From Acidobacteriota bacterium (GTDB lineage: Bacteria > Acidobacteriota > Terriglobia > Terriglobales > Acidobacteriaceae), in contig JACPYL010000015.1 of assembly GCA_016196065.1 (NCBI GenBank), positions 1-64,000 of the forward strand: a DNA stretch of 64,000 nucleotides. The letters run 5' to 3'. Numbering within the stretch: position 1 is the first letter of the stretch; the number at the start of each line of letters is the position of its first letter. Under the pieces are notes generated by a model. That model was given only the letters and a program-made list of their open reading frames with translations. It was not told where the DNA came from and ran no database searches. Below, one piece after another: positions 19,858-27,239 of the stretch. Made by a program: the position numbers and the translations under genes.

Positions 19858-20232
19858 ATGAAATTCATGATGATCGTGAAGGCCGCTGAGAATCAGGGTC
19901 CACCGCCTAAGGCGCTGATGGACGCAATTGACAAGCTCGCCGAACAGGAGTCAAAAGCTGGAGTGATGCTCGGCGCCGGCGGGCTCGGACCGACTAACAT
20001 GGGCGCGCGCGTCCGCCTTGCGGACGGGAAGTTGACGGTCACCGACGGGCCGTTTACGGAAGCGAAAGAAGTGATCGGCGGGTACGCGCAGTTTGAGTTG
20101 AAATCGAAAGAAGAGGCAGTGAAGTCGGCAGTCCACTTCATGGAGCTTCACAGGCAACACTGGCCGGGCTGGCAAGGGGAAACCGAAATTCGCCAGATGT
20201 TTGGTCCTGAGGATTTCGCTCAAAAGAAATAA
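19858..20232 (+). CDS. DGPF/YCII-family protein 2
   Basis: A 124-residue paralogue of the preceding gene product: MKFMMIVKAAENQG and VTDGPFTEAKEVIGGY, with the same fold and no signal peptide. It has its own TGTCGA promoter, so the two DGPF genes are separate transcription units under the same control. The sigma factor starts 50 bases downstream with no promoter of this type of its own, so the second DGPF gene and the sigma gene are probably cotranscribed, giving positive feedback. Confidence 0.88.
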   Translation: MKFMMIVKAAENQGPPPKALMDAIDKLAEQESKAGVMLGAGGLGPTNMGARVRLADGKLTVTDGPFTEAKEVIGGYAQFELKSKEEAVKSAVHFMELHRQHWPGWQGETEIRQMFGPEDFAQKK

Positions 20233-20282
20233 GGCGCCGTGGGCTTGCGTTGCCCTGCCGAAAGATGATGTGATCGGTAGCT

Positions 20283-21557
20283 GTGACGGCTACCGATACG
20301 CATCGTGCGATTGACGCAGTGTGGCGGATTGAGTCTCCCCGGCTCATCGCTGGACTTGCGCGGATGGTGCGCGATGTCGGCTTGGCCGAAGATCTCGCGC
20401 AGGATGCCCTGGTCATCGCACTGGAACAATGGCCGCAGTCGGGCGTTCCGGACAATCCGGGCGCCTGGCTCATGGCCGCTGCCAAGAATCGTGCCATTGA
20501 TCGCCTGCGCCGCAACCAGATGCTCGACCGAAAGCACGAAGAACTCGGTCGCCAGCTGGAGAACCGGCGTGAGGAGATCACCGAGGCGAATATGGCGGAC
20601 CTCGACCGAGCGCTCGACGATGAAGTGGGTGACGACCTACTGCGGCTCGTTTTTGTTTCCTGCCATCCCGTGCTTTCGACGGAGGCACGTGTCGCTCTCA
20701 CCCTTCGGTTGCTCGGTGGACTTACCACGGATGAGATCGCGCGCGCCTTCCTCGTTCCCGAGCCAACCATCGCACAGCGTATTGTTCGAGCGAAGCGCAC
20801 GCTGGCGGACAAGCGTGTGCCGTTTGAGGTGCCACGCCGAACAGAACTTGCGGAGCGCCTCGCATCGGTGCTGGAAGTTGTTTATCTCATCTTTAATGAA
20901 GGCTACTCGGCGACGGCAGGCGATGACTGGATGCGCCCCGGTCTTTGCGAGGACGCGCTTCGTCTCGGGCGCATCCTCGCCGAATTGGCGCCGAAAGAAC
21001 CTGAAGTGCATGGGTTGGTAGCGCTGATGGAAATTCAGGCGTCGCGGGCAAGGGCGCGAGTGGGGCCAAACGGCGAGCCGATCTTGTTGTTGGAGCAAAA
21101 TCGGGCGCAATGGGATTGGATGCTGATCAGCCGCGGACTGGCGGCTCTTGGTCGCGCGGAGGAACTTGGCGGGCTACGTGGACCCTACGCACTACAGGCT
21201 GCGATTGCTGCTTGTCATGCGAGGGCGCGGACTGCGGACGAAACCGATTGGTCTCAAATCGTGGCTCTTTACGATGAACTCGGGCGGAGAACGCCGTCCC
21301 CGATCATCGAGTTGAACCGCGCGGTTGCGGTGGGGATGGCGAGCGGTCCACAAGCCAGCCTGGATCTCGTGGATGCTCTCGTAGCTGAACCTGCGCTGGC
21401 GAATTATTACCTGTTGCCCAGCGTGCGCGGGGACTTGCTCAAGAAACTGGGACGTTTTGATGAAGCCCGTTCGGAGTTTGCGCGGGCGGCTTCGCTGACA
21501 AAAAACGCACGCGAGCGGGCATTGCTATTGGAGCGGGCGTCGAGCCTTGGCGGCTAA
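20283..21557 (+). CDS. ECF42-group RNA polymerase sigma factor with C-terminal TPR-like extension
   Basis: A 424-residue sigma factor, about twice the size of simple ECFs. Region 2 is at about 20-90 (DLAQDALVIALEQW; AKNRAIDRLRRN) and region 4 at about 130-185 (LGGLTTDEIARAFLVPEPTI). The long C-terminal part has the group signature YLIFNEGYSATAGDDW and ELNRAVAVGMASG, typical of the ECF42 extension, which replaces an anti-sigma factor as the control element. It starts at GTG 20283. The neighbouring DGPF genes with matching promoters show its target set. The inducing signal is unknown. Confidence 0.88.
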   Translation: MTATDTHRAIDAVWRIESPRLIAGLARMVRDVGLAEDLAQDALVIALEQWPQSGVPDNPGAWLMAAAKNRAIDRLRRNQMLDRKHEELGRQLENRREEITEANMADLDRALDDEVGDDLLRLVFVSCHPVLSTEARVALTLRLLGGLTTDEIARAFLVPEPTIAQRIVRAKRTLADKRVPFEVPRRTELAERLASVLEVVYLIFNEGYSATAGDDWMRPGLCEDALRLGRILAELAPKEPEVHGLVALMEIQASRARARVGPNGEPILLLEQNRAQWDWMLISRGLAALGRAEELGGLRGPYALQAAIAACHARARTADETDWSQIVALYDELGRRTPSPIIELNRAVAVGMASGPQASLDLVDALVAEPALANYYLLPSVRGDLLKKLGRFDEARSEFARAASLTKNARERALLLERASSLGG

Positions 21558-21602
21558 AGCCGCGTCCAGAAATATCCGCTGATCGCAGCGGTAAACCGCT
21601 GC
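21550..21602. repeat. Two short hairpins between convergent genes
   Basis: GCGGCT-AA-AGCCGC (21550-21563) overlaps the end of the sigma gene, and GCAGCGGT-AA-ACCGCTGC (21585-21602) follows. Both have AA loops, like the GC-rich REP-type palindromes between convergent genes elsewhere in this window. They lack T tracts. They may stop transcription from both sides. Confidence 0.5.
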
Positions 21603-21674
21603 GCCACCCAAAAGCAAGATACAGGGAAGCATGAAAGGAAAACTTCGCCCTGAAATGCCCGGCACTTAGGCGAA

Positions 21675-22460
21675 CTATTCGCCAACGCCAACGATCACTG
21701 GCGTTCCACGCGGAGCTTCGTGGGAGCCGCTCTCGGGTTCCAGAGTCACAACGAAAGTTTTGGCTTCCACTCCTTCCGGAAGTGGAGGATTGACGATGGT
21801 AGCGCTGCCGCGAGCGTCCGGCTTGAAGAGTCCCGCTGCAATGGGAGCGCCGCCGTTGGCAGGGAACAGCCACAGCTCGTAAACCTTCTCCGGCGGCAGC
21901 TGGGGCAGATTGCTGGCGAGGAAGATCAAGTTCCGATTGCGATGCTGGTAGATCGCCTTGCCGCGCGGCTGGGGCTTGCTGCGGGCACTGGCGAGCTCAA
22001 TCTTCTGCGACGCTGGATCCAATAGAGTCTTTACGATCTCTTTGGTCTCTTGCAGTTCCGTCTGCTGGCCGACGATTTGTGAATGTAGGCCTGCAATCTC
22101 CGAGCTAAGGGAGGAGTTCTGGCGCAATAATCCGAGGCAGAGCAGAGCCATCGCTGCAGCTGCAGACCAACCGAGCACTGCCCACCACGAACGCGAACGG
22201 GGAGCAGGGGCCGCTACTGGTTTTGGGAAACGAGGTTCGGCGGCGATTGCTGCCATCAGCCGTTGGCGGGAACGGGCGGGCGGCTTTGGGCCGGCGGTCG
22301 TCAGCGAGAGCAGGCTCAGATCGCCGCGCAGGGACTCCAACTCGCGACGGCAAGAAGCACAGCCATCGAGATGCTTCTCGAGGGCGATGCGTTCGTCACC
22401 TTCCAGAGAGCCGAGCGCGTGCAGCGCCAGATCGTCCGCGAATTGTTCGTGTGCGCTCAT
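21675..22460 (-). CDS. Anti-sigma factor, RskA/zinc-finger type
   Basis: A 261-residue membrane anti-sigma factor. The N-terminal zinc-binding anti-sigma helix bundle holds the H-x3-C-x2-C motif (KHLDGCASCRREL), one transmembrane helix is near 94-112 (VLGWSAAAAMALLCLGLL), then a coiled coil (SSEIAGLHSQIVGQQTELQET) and an exported RskA-like beta domain (YELWLFPANGGAPIAAGLF). It binds and holds the ECF sigma factor encoded just upstream, whose stop codon overlaps its ATG as ATGA. Release probably involves regulated proteolysis, as in other RskA systems (inference). Confidence 0.88.
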   Translation of the reverse strand: MSAHEQFADDLALHALGSLEGDERIALEKHLDGCASCRRELESLRGDLSLLSLTTAGPKPPARSRQRLMAAIAAEPRFPKPVAAPAPRSRSWWAVLGWSAAAAMALLCLGLLRQNSSLSSEIAGLHSQIVGQQTELQETKEIVKTLLDPASQKIELASARSKPQPRGKAIYQHRNRNLIFLASNLPQLPPEKVYELWLFPANGGAPIAAGLFKPDARGSATIVNPPLPEGVEAKTFVVTLEPESGSHEAPRGTPVIVGVGE

Positions 22461-23005
22461 GCGATCAATATTTTTCTCAGCGACAAAAGTCCCGTTCGTA
22501 TTCTTGTTTTTACCGTGCCCAGCGGCTCGCCGGTCTTCTCAGCGATTTCCGTGTGGGTTAATCCTTCAAAATACGCCATCTCAAGAGCAGATCGTTGCGG
22601 CGACGGCATACCCTGCAACGCGTCTCGAACTTTTACCATGGCGCGCGAACGGTCCGTCTCGGATGCGAGATCCGTATCGACCGAGACGATCACGTCTTCG
22701 ATATCGTCTTGCGGACGCCGCTTGCGAAGCGCGTCGATGGCGCGGTTGCGAGCGATCACCGCGAGCCACGCGGCCATGTTGCCGCGGCTGGAATCGAACG
22801 CTCCCGGGTTGCGCCAGAGTTGCATGAAGATGTCCTGCAAGACGTCCTCAGCTGCGCCGGTGTCTTGCAGGACACGCAGCGCGACCGCGTACACAATGGA
22901 CGAAAAACGATCATAGAGAGCCGCCATGGCGCCCTGATCGCCCGACCGGATCGCCGTTACCAGCGCCAGGTCAGGGGGAATCGCGTTGGTCTCAGCGCTC
23001 GCCAC
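22457..23005 (-). CDS. ECF sigma factor (SigK/RpoE-like)
   Basis: A simple ECF sigma factor of about 182 residues: region 2 (GAAEDVLQDIFMQLWRNPG; ARNRAIDALRKRR) and region 4 (YFEGLTHTEIAEKTGEPLG). It guides RNA polymerase to stress genes and is paired with the anti-sigma factor that overlaps its 3' end by four bases. The start is uncertain: GTG 23005 follows a GGAGGA with a rather long spacer, while TTG 23038 would add 11 residues that include that ribosome site, so I prefer 23005. Confidence 0.85.
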   Translation of the reverse strand: MASAETNAIPPDLALVTAIRSGDQGAMAALYDRFSSIVYAVALRVLQDTGAAEDVLQDIFMQLWRNPGAFDSSRGNMAAWLAVIARNRAIDALRKRRPQDDIEDVIVSVDTDLASETDRSRAMVKVRDALQGMPSPQRSALEMAYFEGLTHTEIAEKTGEPLGTVKTRIRTGLLSLRKILIA

Positions 23006-23174
23006 GCGGATTCTTCGTCCTCCTGAAGTACGTCTCAAAGTGATCGTTGGATTGCAGCAAGCTCGACTCGCCTGATCATGCCGTTGCGGCCTTCAAAAAA
23101 TAGCAGTCTTGGCGCTGGCGGGCAAGCTGAGGGTACAATTGCGCCTGCTTTACCGTGATTTCGAGGAGAATTGC

Positions 23175-23630
23175 ATGAAATTGCCGGTGCGTTGCATAGT
23201 TCTTTCCATTTTGATGCTGGGAATGCCGTTTCTTATCCGTGCACAATCTGCGACTGGAAACTCTGCCGATCGCGAACAAATCCTGCAACTGGAGCGGGAC
23301 TGGACGCAGTCCTTTGTCGCGATGGATGTTGCCGCCAACCAACGAATTGTGGCCGATGATTTTCTGGGCACGGAGACGGATGGAAAGCGAGTGAAGAAAG
23401 CTGACATCATCGCAGAAGTGAAAACGGGAGAGGCGCTGGTTTCCAATCGTTTGAACGAAGACGATGTGACGATTCGCTTTTATGGCCAGACGGCCGTGGT
23501 CAATGGCAGTGAGAGCTGGAAACGCAAGGACGGTAAGACGGGGCGCTGGGTCTGGACAGATGTCTTTGTGAAACGCAGTGGCAAATGGCAGGTGGTGGCG
23601 TCGCAGGATTTCGAAGTAATGGATAAGTAA
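23175..23630 (+). CDS. Secreted SnoaL/DUF4440-like protein (NTF2 fold)
   Basis: A 151-residue exported protein: signal peptide CIVLSILMLGMPFLIRAQ, then an NTF2-like domain (ILQLERDWTQSFVAMDVAAN; VADDFLGTETDGKRVKK; RWVWTDVFVKRSGKWQVVASQD). Such domains are catalytic or ligand-binding; the substrate cannot be predicted. GGAGAATT precedes ATG 23175, and the open frame upstream is not protein-like. It is divergent from the ECF sigma gene and may belong to its regulon, though no promoter motif was recognised. Confidence 0.75.
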   Translation: MKLPVRCIVLSILMLGMPFLIRAQSATGNSADREQILQLERDWTQSFVAMDVAANQRIVADDFLGTETDGKRVKKADIIAEVKTGEALVSNRLNEDDVTIRFYGQTAVVNGSESWKRKDGKTGRWVWTDVFVKRSGKWQVVASQDFEVMDK

Positions 23631-23653
23631 TCGTTCACAATATGTTGAGATGA

Positions 23654-24664
23654 TTACGCTTCGCGCTTGGCAGCGCGCGTCATCAAGTCTTCGATCGCTC
23701 GTTGTGGAGATTTCCCGTCTTCGAGGATCGCATACATCTGTTCGGTGATCGGCATCTCGACGTTTTTCTTCCTCGCCAGTCCGACCGCGGCTTTCGTCGT
23801 GAAAACGCCTTCCGCTACGGTGCCATGCATACCGGCGATGATGTCGGCGAGTCTTTGTCCCTTGCCGAGTTCGACGCCCACACTGCGATTACGAGACAGA
23901 TCGCCGGTGCAGGTAAGGACCAGGTCGCCCAGGCCAGCGAGTCCGGCCATCGTGTCGAGGCGGCCGCCGCAGGCTACGGTCAGGCGTGCGATTTCGGCGA
24001 GTCCACGGGTGATCAACGCAGCTACCGAATTATGTCCCAGGCCGAGCCCGGCGCAAACTCCAGCCGCAATCGCGATGATGTTCTTGAGCGCTCCGCCCAG
24101 TTCGACTCCGATTACATCGTCATTGGTGTAGACGCGGAAACGGGAGTCGTTAAACGCCTCTTGCACGATGCGCGCTAGTTCTGTATCGACGGACGCCACC
24201 GTAACCGCAGTCGGATCGCCGCGCGCAACTTCCTTGGCAAATGATGGCCCACTCAAAGCGCCGATACGCGGAGTGAAGGGAACGCTGCGGAGAGTATCCG
24301 TGATGACTTCCGAGATCCGCAGAAGAGTTCCATCTTCCAATCCCTTGGTGCAGCTGACGAAGAGCATTTGTGGCTTAAGGCTGGGTGCCATGCGCGCAAA
24401 CAATGATCGGCAATGTTGCGATGGCATGACACTGACCACGATCTCGGCGCCTTCCACGGCATGGGACAAATCTCCAGTGGCATGAATGGAGTCGGGGAGC
24501 GTAAAGCCGGGCAGAAACCGCTCGTTGACGTGACGCTGCTCCATGCTCTGGCAAACATCTGGCTCATTTGCCCAGAGACGGACTGTATGCGCGCCCTTTC
24601 TGCCGAGAACCATGGCTAGAGCCGTTCCCCAGGCGCCTGCTCCGATAATTGCGACGCGGCTCAT
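23654..24664 (-). CDS. gpsA: NAD(P)H-dependent glycerol-3-phosphate dehydrogenase GpsA
   Basis: A 336-residue enzyme that reduces dihydroxyacetone phosphate to sn-glycerol 3-phosphate for phospholipid synthesis. It has the nucleotide-binding loop GAGAWGTALA at the N-terminus, the catalytic Lys in GGALKNIIAIAAG, and the C-terminal substrate-binding domain (GLGDLVLTCTGDLSRNRSVG). Its ATG overlaps the plsY stop (ATGA), so the enzyme that makes G3P and the one that acylates it are translationally coupled. It is last of a four-gene minus-strand operon. Confidence 0.96.
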   Translation of the reverse strand: MSRVAIIGAGAWGTALAMVLGRKGAHTVRLWANEPDVCQSMEQRHVNERFLPGFTLPDSIHATGDLSHAVEGAEIVVSVMPSQHCRSLFARMAPSLKPQMLFVSCTKGLEDGTLLRISEVITDTLRSVPFTPRIGALSGPSFAKEVARGDPTAVTVASVDTELARIVQEAFNDSRFRVYTNDDVIGVELGGALKNIIAIAAGVCAGLGLGHNSVAALITRGLAEIARLTVACGGRLDTMAGLAGLGDLVLTCTGDLSRNRSVGVELGKGQRLADIIAGMHGTVAEGVFTTKAAVGLARKKNVEMPITEQMYAILEDGKSPQRAIEDLMTRAAKREA

Positions 24665-25269
24665 CGTGCTCGCGCCCCTAACTTTGGTTCGGTGCCAGCG
24701 GCTATTCGTGCGATATTCTGGCGATGTTTCCAGATGATCAGGGAAGATGCAGCCAACATGAGAAGAATCGCGCCGGGTTCGACCGCCTCACGTAGTCCCC
24801 ATGCAAGAAGCGGAAGAGGCGCAGTCGCCACGACCGATCCCAGAGAGACGTAACGGAAGATGGCGACGACCACGACAAAAATCCCGAGCATACAGAGGAT
24901 CGACTTGGGAGCGATCATGACAAACGAGCCGAAGCCGGTCGCCACGCCCTTGCCTCCGCGAAACTTCAGCCACACGGGGAACATGTGTCCGACTACGGCA
25001 AAGAAGGCGGCCGTGGTCAGGACGAGTGTCTGGTGAGGATGCGCGATGAGAATCCTGGTCAGCACCACTGCTGCAATTCCTTTACCCGCGTCAAGTAGAA
25101 GGGTCGCGACGCCCAACGCCGGCGATTTGCGCGCGACGTTGGTGGCGCCAATGTTCCCACTTCCGCTGGAGCGCACGTCTTCGCCTCGAAAAATGCGCAC
25201 CAGCAGGTATCCGAAGGGAATGGATCCCAGCAGATAACTGAGTGCCGCGGTGATGACGAAAGCATTCAT
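24661..25269 (-). CDS. plsY: Acyl-phosphate:glycerol-3-phosphate acyltransferase PlsY
   Basis: A 202-residue integral membrane enzyme making 1-acyl-G3P from acyl phosphate and G3P, the first membrane step of phospholipid synthesis. The three PlsY motifs are present: GSGNIGATNVAR, GHMFPVWLKFRGGKGVATG, and a C-terminal segment after AWGLREAVEPGAILLML. Five to six hydrophobic helices are visible. It lies 15 bases after thpR and overlaps gpsA by four bases. Confidence 0.95.
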   Translation of the reverse strand: MNAFVITAALSYLLGSIPFGYLLVRIFRGEDVRSSGSGNIGATNVARKSPALGVATLLLDAGKGIAAVVLTRILIAHPHQTLVLTTAAFFAVVGHMFPVWLKFRGGKGVATGFGSFVMIAPKSILCMLGIFVVVVAIFRYVSLGSVVATAPLPLLAWGLREAVEPGAILLMLAASSLIIWKHRQNIARIAAGTEPKLGARAR

Positions 25270-25284
25270 GTGAGCGTAGTAGTT

Positions 25285-25872
25285 TCAGTGCAGCGGAAAG
25301 CTTTGCAGTTTCGTGTATTTCGATCCGCTCGGCGAGAGTTGACTCTGATAAAGAAAAAACTCGCGAGCGGTCATTGTACCGAAGTCGATCTCGCGGAGGG
25401 CTGCGAGCCGTTTCTGCAACAGGGAAAAAGTAGAGTTTGCCCGATCCCCTTTGCGCCACCTGGGTGCGCCGGAACCGCCGGCGGCTCGAGCCAGTGTCAA
25501 ATGCGGGCTGAAAGGGCGTTCTTCGCGAGGAATCTTCAGCGCCCCGAGTGCTATGTCGACGTTGTGCGCCAGGACCTCGAGTGCTTCGCCGGCCTGAATG
25601 CCGATCCAAAATACGCGGGGCGCCGTGGCTGTGGGGAAGAATCCGTAGCCACGGAATCGAATTTCCATGCTGTCGCAGGAAACGCCGCGCAGAGTCTCCT
25701 TGATTGCTGCAACTTGTTCTTCTCTTTGCTCGCCGATGAATTTCAGCGTGACGTGAAGCGACTCCGGCCGAACCCAGCGTGCTTCGGGAACGAACTCGCG
25801 AACTCCGTCGAGAAAGCGGACAATCTTCTCGCGAATGCTGTCTTCAAGATCGATGGCCACAAATATTCTCAT
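25285..25872 (-). CDS. thpR: RNA 2',3'-cyclic phosphodiesterase ThpR
   Basis: A 195-residue member of the 2H phosphoesterase (2'-5' RNA ligase/LigT) family. Both catalytic H-x-T-x motifs are present: HVTLKFIG and HLTLARA. The N-terminus MRIFVAIDLEDSIREKI is typical. The usual activity is opening of 2',3'-cyclic phosphate ends of RNA, but the biological role is unclear. It sits 36 bases after the deacetylase-like gene and 15 bases before plsY, hence in the same operon. Confidence 0.92.
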   Translation of the reverse strand: MRIFVAIDLEDSIREKIVRFLDGVREFVPEARWVRPESLHVTLKFIGEQREEQVAAIKETLRGVSCDSMEIRFRGYGFFPTATAPRVFWIGIQAGEALEVLAHNVDIALGALKIPREERPFSPHLTLARAAGGSGAPRWRKGDRANSTFSLLQKRLAALREIDFGTMTAREFFLYQSQLSPSGSKYTKLQSFPLH

Positions 25873-25908
25873 GGATATTCAGGTGGTTCCTCGATTGTGC
25901 TTCTCGCG

Positions 25909-26793
25909 TCAGCGTCCTGCAAATTCACGATAGCCGATCAGCCGAATCGATTGTTGATCCAGGAATTCCCGCAGTTCCGGCGACGTCAACAGTTCGCGCT
26001 CCCGCTCGCGTGACGCAAGCAGCCGAGTGTGTGCCGACCGCAAGTCCGCATCGTCGTAACCGGGATGGCAAACCAGTTCCCATGTACCGTCCGGCAAGTC
26101 GGTCAGTGCCTGGCGAAGCAGGGTAGCGTCGAACGAACCGGTTTCGACCACGCCAAGTGCGCCATCCGGAGTTGCGAGGCCTGCTCGTTTCATTTTTTCT
26201 TTGAAGCGCAACGAGAAGGTATTCAAGAGGCGAACCTGTCCATAGCGTTTCCACAGTCCGGGATGCCGTGAAAACAAGCGCGGCCGCAGGGAACTAGCAG
26301 GGACGAACGGGTTCCGAACCGCAGGCACGCCGGTGATCCGGGCGGCCTGAACGAGTGCATGGAGGATCGGCGGAAAGATGTGGGTATGTTTGTGGGTGTC
26401 CAGGTGAGTGACTTGCAGGCCTGCCGCATGAAGCTGCTTCACTTGCGCCACGATCTCATGTACCAGTTGATCGGGGTCGAAATGATGCAGCATCGCCCTG
26501 GCGGCCACAGACGAAATGCTCGAATGAAAACGGCTGGACGGCCCGCCGCGATGCGAAAGCAGAGTGGGTATCTCTTCCTGCCTGGAAAGCGGCGCGCCAT
26601 CCACCAAGACAACGTGACATCCCACCGAGAGCCGAGGTGAGGAGCGAGCCAGTTCGACGCCGTCGCGAAACGCGGCTCCACTCGCCATCAACGTCGCTGA
26701 AGTAACGATCCCGCTCGTATGCGTTTCACGAATGGCACGGTTGATGCCTGCCGTCATGCCCAGGTCGTCCGCATTCACAATCAGCCGTCGCAC
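25909..26793 (-). CDS. ChbG/HpnK-family carbohydrate deacetylase (YdjC fold)
   Basis: A 294-residue cytoplasmic hydrolase of the YdjC family. Metal and catalytic blocks: VNADDLGMTAGIN at the N-terminus, the histidine of GCHVVLVDGAPLS, and the pair in THLDTHKHTHIFP. The text from HVVLVDG to FHPDQL closely resembles HpnK, the hopanoid-biosynthesis-associated deacetylase, rather than the chitooligosaccharide enzyme ChbG. No hopanoid genes are visible here, so the substrate stays open. It opens the operon with thpR, plsY and gpsA. Confidence 0.82.
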   Translation of the reverse strand: MRRLIVNADDLGMTAGINRAIRETHTSGIVTSATLMASGAAFRDGVELARSSPRLSVGCHVVLVDGAPLSRQEEIPTLLSHRGGPSSRFHSSISSVAARAMLHHFDPDQLVHEIVAQVKQLHAAGLQVTHLDTHKHTHIFPPILHALVQAARITGVPAVRNPFVPASSLRPRLFSRHPGLWKRYGQVRLLNTFSLRFKEKMKRAGLATPDGALGVVETGSFDATLLRQALTDLPDGTWELVCHPGYDDADLRSAHTRLLASRERERELLTSPELREFLDQQSIRLIGYREFAGR

Positions 26794-26930
26794 GGAGAGA
26801 GTGTAGCAGCCGACTTTACTTTGGCGGTTGCGTTTGCAGGCTGCACGATTTGACCCTGCTAGAGGCGTCCAGTATTCTCAATTTGGGCGCCATTCACGTT
26901 GTGTCGATGAGTCCGCCCACCCCGCGACGC

Positions 26931-27007
26931 GGGCGGTTAGCTCAGTTGGTTAGAGCGCCTGCCTTACAAGCAGGAGGTCGCAGGTTCGAGCCCTGCACTG
27001 CCCACCA
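26931..27007 (+). tRNA. tRNA-Val (anticodon UAC)
   Basis: A complete cloverleaf: acceptor stem GGGCGGT/ACTGCCC (one G-T pair), D arm with GTTGGTT, anticodon stem CCTGC/GCAGG with loop CTTACAA (anticodon TAC at 26965-26967), T arm GCAGGTTCGAGCCCTGC, and encoded CCA at 27005-27007. It decodes GUA. The repeat-punctuated small-gene stretch begins directly downstream. Confidence 0.97.
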
Positions 27008-27090
27008 GTCATTCTCAAGCTCCCGATGTGGCTAGTCATCAATCTCAAAAAATGGGAGTACGGGGCTGAATTGTGTTCGAGTCTCGCGAC

Positions 27091-27130
27091 GATAGGTGGC
27101 GATAAAGGGCCGTGTAAAAGCTATTGACGC
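27091..27130 (+). repeat. Array repeat K (degenerate)
   Basis: GATAGGTGGCGATAAA at 27091 is nearly identical to GATAGTTGGCGATAAA at repeat G (31952), and both end in a (T)ATTGAC/GTTGACC block. It lies between tRNA-Val and the FG-GAP gene and is the first member of the series described in the findings. The remaining bases 27008-27239 show only a GGAGG ribosome site before ATG 27240. Confidence 0.4.
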
Positions 27131-27239
27131 GCGCCCGGCGCGAAGTTATGCTCCCGTGATTTCCGGGACTGATTCAATCGGTCCAAGCGACTCCCCCGCG
27201 ATTCCACGGACTCAAGGTTCTTGCCTTCCGGAGGCTTCT

